The translations under genes were made by a program, and so were the position numbers. A DNA stretch of 64,000 nt from Paramarasmius palmivorus (lineage: Eukaryota > Basidiomycota > Agaricomycetes > Agaricales > Marasmiaceae): the NCBI GenBank assembly GCA_037176845.1, contig JAYKXP010000101.1, positions 1-64,000 on the forward strand, given 5' to 3'. The notes below the pieces were generated by a model. It saw only the letters and a list, made by a program, of their open reading frames with translations, did no database searches and was not told where the DNA came from. Below are positions 55,719 through 64,000 of this stretch, one piece after another. Numbering within the stretch: position 1 is the first letter of the stretch; each line of letters begins with the position of its first letter.

Positions 55719-55799
55719 GTAAGAGTCAGAAGTAACCCTGCGCTAGACACAAGGATCAGCAAAAAAAGACGCATTACGGGGAGGCGAAACGAGACATAC

Positions 55800-57269
55800 C
55801 AATGAAGGCGTCCATTCTAGCCAACAGTGACGACCTTTAACCGTCAGAGTTTCGACATAGCCTTCGCTCAACCTGACTTTGATATATCCTGAACCAGAAA
55901 CTTAGGCAGCGGCGTTGTACGAGATGAAGACAGTGGTATCGATTTGCTGAAGTGTGAATGTTGTCTTGAAGATTCTAGCAGAACATTAGCTATGAATGAA
56001 CATCGCTTCTCCGGTGTTCTGCTGGGAAAGTTGTTGGATATCGACACTTCAAGACTTGTTGAAGGATCAATGTTCAATAGCTTGAATAACGAGAGATCCA
56101 GAGCCTACCAGCATCTGAATCTTGCAAGGACACCTGCGCCAAAATCAGACTTGCGGGCTCGTGCATTTGGAGATGGTGTAATAGGCGCAACTTCCACGTT
56201 TGCTACTTTCCATCCGTGACGGCGTCATGGGGGTTTGACGAAGGGTTAGCTGTTACTGCCAGACCAAGATATTTGTGTAACGAGGAGGATGCATTTGTGG
56301 GTGTAGTGGCGTGACAGCTTGGAGTACAAAAGTCGTTGTACCCCAGTTCGCCGGTTTGGCCAACGGGCTGAAGTTCAAGACACTGCAGCTACGAGGCTTT
56401 CTTTCCCACTATGGATGGTATGATGTTGGTAAGACACGTCGAAAAAGGTAGGCAATAGCGAGCACTTACCGTGGATGTTATACGGTTGCATCAACAACAA
56501 GTGTTGTTTCACCACGATGGTTGTTGTATATGCAAGCTTCCTGTCACTGCTACGAGTACCTTTGGGACTTGTTGGACTATGCGAGACAATCGGGCTCAGT
56601 AGCCGAGCCAAATGAGTGAGCGCGCAGTGCAGTTGCGATAGAACGCCGGATGATATACAACGGACGGCGCTGAAAACTGGGGTGTTGTGGTATTGGTTGT
56701 GCAGCAAAATTCTACAAGGTGGGAATGGCATACGTGCAGCTTTTGGACTAGAGTACGAGGCGGAGCATGTTAAACCAAAGTCATTGATGCCTCGTGGTAG
56801 CGCAAGTGGGAAGTAGAAAGGAGGATTTCAAGGTCCACGCCGTGTGAATGTCCACGATATCAGCATAATCGGGGCAGTTAAGCTCGTGTGGAAGCTATGC
56901 CGTTGCTTGGAGTGGTTGAGAACAAAAGGAGGTGGTGTCAGGAAGGTGTTCGAGGAGTTTGTGCGAGGAGTTTACAGAGAGGCATTGGATTTTCGATGAG
57001 TGAAATAGCCCTTCAGAGGAATCGATGGCGTTTCGGGCTTGTATCTGTCGAGGGAAAGTAATGCCAGTGAGCGACGATGGAAAAGTGTTGAGAGTAAAGC
57101 ACATGTACCAAATTCCAGGTGGTCATGCCTTAAGCGCCCACTTCAAGCTTGCACTCGAGTTTGATGAACTATTTGAAGCTATATATATATGATCTAAAAC
57201 GGTGCACATGAGTTGACTGAACGTACCTTATACTGTAGTACCTTATAGTACCGCAGAGCCAAACACGGC
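55800..57269. other. weak ORFs on both strands, nothing recognised
   Basis: 55868-56219 reads weakly on both strands, and 56375-56731 is a short minus frame. A TATATATATA tract lies near 57181. No supported gene. Confidence 0.35.
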
Positions 57270-57976
57270 ATGATTGTTTTGAGAAGAGAAGTGCCGGCGG
57301 CAAATACTCTTACGCCTTTACTACCACCTCTTCTTTCCTCAGTCAGCCATACTCCTCCAAAGATTCCGATTCAAGGTGCTCAAATATTTTCTGACGTTGC
57401 AATAGGTACGTGCTTTTCCTCTTACATCCGTAGCAGCGCTCTCAACCCATCTCAGGACAGAATCACGCGTCATGCCTCCGACTCCTTCCTCCCAGACTCT
57501 TTCCATTACTCTGAGCGGGTAGTTCGCTGGCAGGATGATCAGGAAAAGGTACGTACTCAATAATTCAGCACATTCCTCGCTCTCATAGCCTCAGCTCTCG
57601 CCTAGGAAGAATCCTTGAAAGCACTCAACATGCCTTCACTACCACCAAGAACATCCTTGCACATACTCCCTTAGGCCTTAGGTCCAGCTCTATTGTGTCT
57701 CCTGCCTACTACACTCTCCGCTACAATGCCTCTACTCTCAATTTTCTCCCGCCAGAAGGATCGTCACAGAGTCGATGTATCTCCACATGCGACCGACCGT
57801 CACCAACACCCAAATCTACAACCCAAGGCTTCGATAGTCTGATTCTGGGCCAGATGCAACATTTCACGGAGAATATCAATGAATGCCTGGTAGACTCTAC
57901 TAGCCAAGACGTGGGGCTTGAACAAGGTAAAGACCATTCCTCCATCTGCATGACTTTTACTCACTCTACACGGTAG
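57270..57976 (+). CDS. possible multi-exon gene, unrecognised
   Basis: An ATG at 57270 opens MIVLRREVPAANTLTPLLPP.. to ..QGAQIFSDVAI, ending at a good donor GTACGT (57406). Downstream, 57440-57560 can be read as ITRHASDSFLPDSFHYSE or, with another acceptor, as STHLRTESRVMPPTPSSQ. A second donor GTACGT lies at 57549 with an acceptor CGCCTAG near 57605. Further protein-like sequence (FSRQKDRHRVDVSPHATD) lies near 57740-57800. The number of exons is unknown and no domain is seen. Confidence 0.3.
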
Positions 57977-60396
57977 CCTAAATCCCAACACCTCATATAT
58001 CTCCCAAACCTGAACAATACGACAAACACCAACACACACCAGCCCTCTGCGGTGAATTTTCTCGCGTTCCCGCGTCTCAACGACCACCTACCAAACCTCG
58101 TACAGATACTGGCGATCCTCCAACGTTAACAGCTCCGACGTTAGATGCAAAGACACTTCTGGGTTATGGGGTAGTCGGAGCTATGGCTTCTATTTCAACT
58201 CGACTGGGAATTTAGCTGATCGTGTTAGTTGGTTGAGGGCCCCCGGAGGAACCGGTTAAAGAGCTGGGTAAGTAGCATCCCGGTTCATAAGCTGGTTCTC
58301 GTCAAGGTGCTCATGATACTCTAGAGTAAAATAGAGAGCTCGCACGTCAAGGCACTCCTTTTTTAACTTCCTTCCATTTTGGGAAGGAACCTTACTACAT
58401 ATGAACATTAACACGGCGTTGCTATCGACAAATCTACAATCTATGGTCTCGCCACAGCCAAAGGGTCGTCATTCCCTTTCATAGGATGGCTTGGACGTGT
58501 ATATCGAAGGATTGTCCCGGTCCAACAGTGTATGATTCGGTAGAGGTACAGCATTTCAGAGGCGACGAGGGGGAGATATTGCGTGTATGTAGAAGGTACG
58601 TAGCAGTTGAATAGATAGCATGAAAGTCCAGATACGAGATATTATCATGACCGTCCACCTGTATACGTAGTCATACTTCAAAGCCGGAAGCGAGGAAAGG
58701 CATATCACTGATTTTGAGTCCCATGCAACACAACGAAGGTAGTGGGTGTTCTCAAGAACAGTGGTGGTGAAAACTTCGCTTCTACCCGTTATTCGTTCTT
58801 GCTATACACGAAACAATATCAGTACCGGATGCGAACCGAACAAAAAGGAAGAGTACCCACTGAGACGTTAGGAATAGCGCTTCCCAGCCTTGATCCAGTT
58901 ACCCCGCCACTTTTCCCCATCCATGTCTGACGAAGCGTATTCCCTCATCATCCCCCCATCCCCTCCAATGGCGCCGTGTTTGGGTGTAGGAGGCATTCAA
59001 TGGGTGCTTCAACAATATCGTCACGACGACAATTTCGAGAACTTGGCCCAAACGACTGAACGGCCTCATCTCGTTGGATAAGTCTCATTGAGCGAAGGGA
59101 GGAAGGTGCCAGAGATCGAGTGAAGATGGAGCTGGGTGTGTAGACTGGTGTAGATGAGGGGAGCCGAAGAAGGGGTAGCCGAAGCTTCAGTTGGTAGTAA
59201 AGCTTTGTGCAGCTCGGAAAGCTCAGAATCCGAGCTTGGGGTATGGATCTGGAACATACAATTCTGACAAGTAGAACTACGAGGTGGTAGGACGGCGGAG
59301 AGATAATGCTTGGATATCGACGAGGGCGTGCAGATGTAGTAAAGAGACGTTCCCAAGCTTGCCGGTTCGACCAAAATGCTAGAATTGAGCCTCAGCTAGG
59401 TTTCATTGCGGCTGGAGACGATGCTGTCAGACAGACACATTGAAAAAGTGGGATACAGGGAGCACTTACTAGTACACCAAAACCAACTCAATTCTACCAT
59501 GCCCATTTTTGTATCCAAAACCCTATCGTCACCCCATGCACCACCGTGAGCACATTCACGACTTGGTCGACACAATGCCCAATAGTTAGCGCGAGCAAGG
59601 GGAGCGGCTGTAATTGCATAGGCTTGGATTCTCGGTTGCAGTGACAGGGCCATATACGGAGAAGTAGGCTGGGATCATCGTGGAGATGTTCATTGCGCGG
59701 AGTCTTGAAAGGTGGGTGTGCACATTGTGTAGTGCTTGGACTAGGATGCGGCCGAGCACAGGTCACGGACACGTTGTAATGCGAGTGCGAGGAAGAAAAG
59801 GGTTATATAGGGCCCATGTCACGAGAGGAGAGAAACTGCAGCCTGGTCGAGGTGGTCGAGGTTTTGTGGACAGCACTGTAACGGTTTGAGCTTGGAGTGA
59901 CTGGGAATGGGGTCGACGTAGTGTCGAGGAGCGTGTTTGGAACGGTGATAGCGACGTTTTGGGACATCGAAGGGAAGGGATAAATCTTCGAAAGTATAGC
60001 TAGCATTTTTGGTCAGCATTTGCCTAGGAGAATAATGAGCAACGGTGAAAATCATCGAGAGTAGTGTGCATACCAACAACCACGGCTTGGATAATTCTAT
60101 TTCTTGAGGTGTATCTTGAATTCGAATTGGTCAAGTTACTGGAAGGTGTGTTAAATCCAAGAATGATATGCAGAAAACAGTTGAACACACCTTTATGGGC
60201 CCACAGGAATGAAAGCGTTGAGCGAGGTGGACGTTGGCGCACGCTTGAAGCGAACACGAAGCGTTGCACGAACTAGAACATTCTATGGGCAGTGTTCTGC
60301 TTTTTTTCGTGGGAGAAAGTTGGATAGATGACTTCACCTGGGCTCACCATAAAGAACGAGTCTCATTAACATTTGAACTCGTAATCAAGAAGAGTT
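57977..60396. other. region with hydrophobic minus-strand ORFs, no firm gene
   Basis: Minus-strand frames at 59396-59772 and 59819-60337 contain hydrophobic, membrane-like stretches (LLALTIGHCVDQVVNVLTVV, LSFLWAHKGVFNCFLHIILG). They could be exons of a membrane protein, but starts, introns and family are unclear. 58000-59060 shows nothing. This is the right part of the segment inserted into polymerase epsilon. Confidence 0.35.
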
Positions 60397-63300
60397 CTAC
60401 AATGAAATATTGTACCATTGCATGGACGATTCATGCGAGGTGACGGCAGTGTTGATGTGCGTTGCGTATGCGTGAGCTGTTCCCGGAGGCTTGGAGGTGG
60501 CTAGAAGAGTCCGACTGAAATCGGCATAGACGACGTGAGAGCCGAGTCTCTTGAACTCGGCAAGGAGTTGAACAAACGTTTTACGCATAAAACCCTGGAC
60601 GAAGCGGTGAATGCTGGAGTCGTACATATTGAAGGCACTGGAAGATATCCATCTCCAGAAGTGGTCGATGGACAGTGTAGCAGGACTCGTTTCATTACTG
60701 GATATTCGGTCAAGCTGCCAGGTCCGGACCATGTTTTTGAGGATGCTGAATGTATGAGAGGACACGTTCGATTCACCTAATGTGAGATCACGAGATCCTG
60801 TACCCTCTGCATACTCGTCCAGTGTTTTCGACACACTGTCGAAGGCTGTGGTGCCTCCAGAACCTTCCAGTTCGTTCACCACAACAGAGTGAATGACACT
60901 GTTCACGGCGAGATTTCGCAATGTGAGTTCAAGACAGACGTTCGAATATACCCGTGGAACGGAAAATTCTGTGGCGGGCAACTCGTCCGTCGGCCGTTTG
61001 TCGTTTTCAATGCCCCACAAGTCAGGCTTATCACTCGGAGACCACCATAATATCATGTCCTGCTGGGCCAATTTCCGTGCAAAGGTCAGGTCCGCTGTAA
61101 ACAGAGGCTGGTCTCCTTCAATATGTCCAATAGGAATGTCGTAGTAATCAGCGAGAACCACTAGCTGATCTAGCCACGAGCCAAGGGAAAGGCACCTGTT
61201 GAGCATCTTCTGCACGACGTGAGATTGCCATGGGAATACGTCCAACGTGTGTGCAGATTTGGCTTTGGACATCGACAACACCGGGAAGTCGGCAAGTTTG
61301 GGAAGGTGGTGGTCAAAGTACTCGTCGTCTTTACTGCTGGATATCACAACAGTGTATGACTTGTTCTCGTGCAAGCCAAGTTCGCGAGAAATAGCTTTCA
61401 GTGCGGTGGTATCGGTGGAATGATATGTCGTATTGAATTCTCGTGTTTCAGGGTAGTTTACGCTTCGATAGAACGAGGCAAATACGTGAAGGGGAGCGTG
61501 TGCTGAACATGCATGACAAAGGAAGATATAATTTCCGCTCCTGCCGCCGTTGAGATACTTGGGACGAGACGAGGATGGGAGAGGAGTATCCAATTGATTG
61601 AGATCAAACCCTACGGTCTGGGCCCTGTTTAGTGACATTTCCACGTCCCGACTCTCACATGTTCGCCCAATCTTCATCAATGCTCTGATAAGCAGGGGAA
61701 CCTAAAAATCAGACCAGGTTAGCAAGGAAAAAAAGAGGATAACTTTTAGGACAGACCTGAAGTTCGAAAACACCATCTACGTTTGGATCGCTTGTGAGAT
61801 CGATGAAGTGCTCTCGGATATCTTGGTAGGTATCTTCTCGAACAGTAATCTTGTAGAGGTTCACGCATGGGAAATCTCGAGGTAGATTTCGAGTTACTTT
61901 TTCGAATGAATAGGAACTAGTGCGGAATACGACCTCATTTGGCGTGTGCATGTGGATGTAGAGCTCTCGAGGAATGCGGAGAGGCACGGGCACGAGCTCG
62001 CCATCAACAGACAGCCACAGCATGTAACGGCCTGGCTTACTGCTTGGACGAAGCTGAACACCGTCCCAGTAACGGTTTGTGTGCACTTTCACGTTACTGA
62101 ACATGGAGGGAATCGCGGCTGCTGAGGTAGTCGAACCAGATCCGTCACGGCGAAGTTTCTATCGGGGCCGCAAAGCCTTAATCCACGCAGAGTAGTCGAT
62201 ATATGGATTAGGTACAGGTTTCTTGAGTACCTCATCCTCTTCCGGCTCTGGTGTTGCCTGGCGAACGAATTTACGCTCAGTTGGCGCAAGGCGTATCCGG
62301 CCGGTCTGTGACTCTTTCTCCGTATCTTCAATGTCTCGAATGTGCCCTTGACCTTGAGACGAATCTTGCTCGCCGGCAGGTTTGAAAAAGTCCGTGAGCT
62401 TGTTTTGCTTGAACTTGTCGACCTGATTGGCTACACGCCTATGCAACCAATCCGGATGATGAATGCGAGGCACTGGGTTGGAGACCTTTTGCATCGCAGC
62501 CGGAATGGTAATCAATTTCTGAATGACCGAGCCGAGACATTCAATGTAATAATTCTAATCCAGGATGGACCACAAGTCAAAGTCAACAAGACTGTTGTCC
62601 TTCAATCACTTTCGTAGATATGTACGCTTTACCGACTCTTCTGCAGAGAATATGGCGACTGGAATGGCTCGTTCAGTGACGGGAGCACCGATCGGTTGAG
62701 CAGAGATAATGAATTTGCAGGCAAGGCCTTTGTCCTTCAGCATCTGGTCACCAAGGAATTCTGCTGAACGGCAGGCTGTACTGGTGGAGGTGGACTTTTG
62801 TCCGCCATATTCGGCTAATGTCTTCGACATGCTTCTGTTCTCTGCAATAAGCTCCACGTGTTCTTCGTCCTGGAGGTCGACTGCCTTGCTAAACAGAACA
62901 TCGAGCCATTGATCGGCCACTTCGGCGACGGCGGCGTAACACTCTTCAGTTGTGCTACCAAGCAAGAACTTCTCGAAGAGTTGAGATTGGAAGATTTTGA
63001 TGAGCTGCAGCTCTCCATGACGCTTCATCTCGAAGCCTTTCAACTCGGCCAAGGATCCATCGTCATTGAAGACGGCGTATCGCTTCTTGAGCAACTTGTC
63101 TTCTCCCTTTGAGGAAGGAAGAATCGTGGCCTTGTATGGCCCATCGAGCTCGAGTTCTCGCTGTGCACCTTGTATAGGCCGGTTTCGGGGTCGAGATCGT
63201 GGTACTGGTGATTTGTGAACTGTGCGTGGACGAGATGGTTGAGTATGGTACATGGATAAGAAAACCCAATGGATTTGCCGTTCGAAAGTTTGAACTTGAA

Positions 63301-64000
63301 GTTTTCGGGGAACACTCCAGGAAGCATGCACCAAATACCGTCTGCATCCAACTCCAGGGGACGCCTAATCTGTTCAACCAGAGCACGTGCCATCTGAATG
63401 ATGGTAGCTCCAGTTAAATATGTAATTCCCGCCATCTCTATCGAATGCCATATCGAGCACCTTTGCGCATGACATATCCGTAGAAAGAGTTGAGGATGCA
63501 TTCGTGCGCGAGCTGGAGTGAATCATACAGCACAATCATCTTCTTCGCCTCATCAATTTCGGCAATGGAACGTCCTTCACTGATGACATTGTCGAGGTTC
63601 TTCTTCCACGTCTTGTGGAGTCCCTTGTAGTCGTAACGTCGGTGACGGAACGTGCGGACAGTGTCTACATAGAACGGATTCTCCCTTTGGCAGACGATAG
63701 ACTCACGTCTTTCGACCTTGGTATCTTTCGTCTTCTTGTAGACCTTCCTCGAGTAGTCCCCCAAACGTTTATGTAGCAGCGCAGTCTGCTCAGCAGGCGT
63801 AAGATCGGCATATCGTCGCTGAGGACCACCAGGCCGCTTCGCAGGGAACGTTTCCTGGTTTATGGCATGACGAATCATGTTGTACTCATCTCGATGAGCA
63901 GGGAAGAACTCTCATCTCCAAGCCCAATCCAAGCGACGATCACAAGTCTTCCCAGGACGGTTGTAATCACTGACGGCACAGACCGATTCGTCCACCATTG
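60397..64000 (-). pseudogene. DNA polymerase epsilon catalytic subunit, polymerase and middle region
   Basis: The gene enters from the right end of the window. Visible parts are polymerase motifs ([32 protein letters not shown]; then [18 protein letters not shown] and [18 protein letters not shown]), [38 protein letters not shown], and [16 protein letters not shown]. The DUF1744 half follows (REDTYQDIREHFIDLT, LGLHENKSYTVVISSSKD, DVFPWQSHVVQKML, VLADYYDIPIGHIEGDQP), with one intact intron at 61702-61756. Lesions are TGA in place of Gly near 63890, about 2 bp inserted near 63440 (GARY/WHS), about 10 bp lost near 63150, and stops where the family has Trp near 62612, 62565 and 62160. An internal deletion lies near 61455. 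Similarity stops after AVTSHE near 60430 and the frame ends at 60397. Pol2 is the leading-strand replicase, normally single copy. Confidence 0.88.

Noticed and set aside
1..64000. CRISPR arrays, rRNA genes, bacterial operons
   Set aside because: None seen; the intron-rich fungal gene structure makes them unexpected.

Overview
The window looks like genomic DNA of a mushroom-forming basidiomycete (Agaricomycetes). Real genes are cut by many introns of about 47 to 65 nt with GT..AG ends, and the families recognised are typical of that class: a FunK1-type kinase, a JmjC-like cupin protein, an F-box protein, a Ty1/copia element, and expanded P-loop ATPases. No prokaryotic, organellar, CRISPR or rRNA signal was seen. 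All calls come from reading the sequence by eye. Family names rest on remembered conservation and were not checked by any search.

Layout. 1-5987 is a nearly complete, young Ty1/copia retrotransposon on the minus strand, with near-identical 272-bp LTRs and one intact gag-pol frame. 6-20 kb is sparse: an F-box gene (9.9-11.6 kb), a small three-exon gene (12.1-12.8 kb), weak or decayed genes, and short repeats. 20-28.6 kb is well preserved: an unknown three-exon gene, an 11-exon Mei2-like two-RRM gene, a multi-exon JmjC-like gene and an LRR/F-box-like gene. 29.3-64 kb is very different. It is dominated by broken copies of genes that fungi normally keep once and need: Mediator subunit 12 (29.3-32.6 kb), a Nab2-type poly(A)-RNA-binding zinc-finger protein (39.7-42.5 kb, with about 1.1 kb inserted), an NFKBIL1-like J-domain protein in two halves 6 kb apart (43.1-43.6 and 49.5-50.1 kb), and DNA polymerase epsilon catalytic subunit in two parts (53.3-54.2 and 60.4-64 kb). 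Fragments of a reductase and a Zn2Cys6 factor and two paralogous frameshifted mitochondrial-type ATPases lie among them. One large gene there, the FunK1 kinase (44.1-47.1 kb), reads cleanly through all five exons.

Interpretation. Intact and decayed genes sit side by side, so the lesions are unlikely to be only sequencing error, although many are one-base losses at short homopolymers and that must be tested. Several stops fall where the family has tryptophan (TGG to TGA/TAG), which suggests G:C to A:T mutation. The simplest model is a duplicated or accessory segment in which redundant copies of housekeeping genes are being eroded and reshuffled. One by-product may be a chimera: a Zn2Cys6 DNA-binding exon followed, through a phase-compatible intron, by the coiled-coil and J-domain part of the NFKBIL1-like gene.
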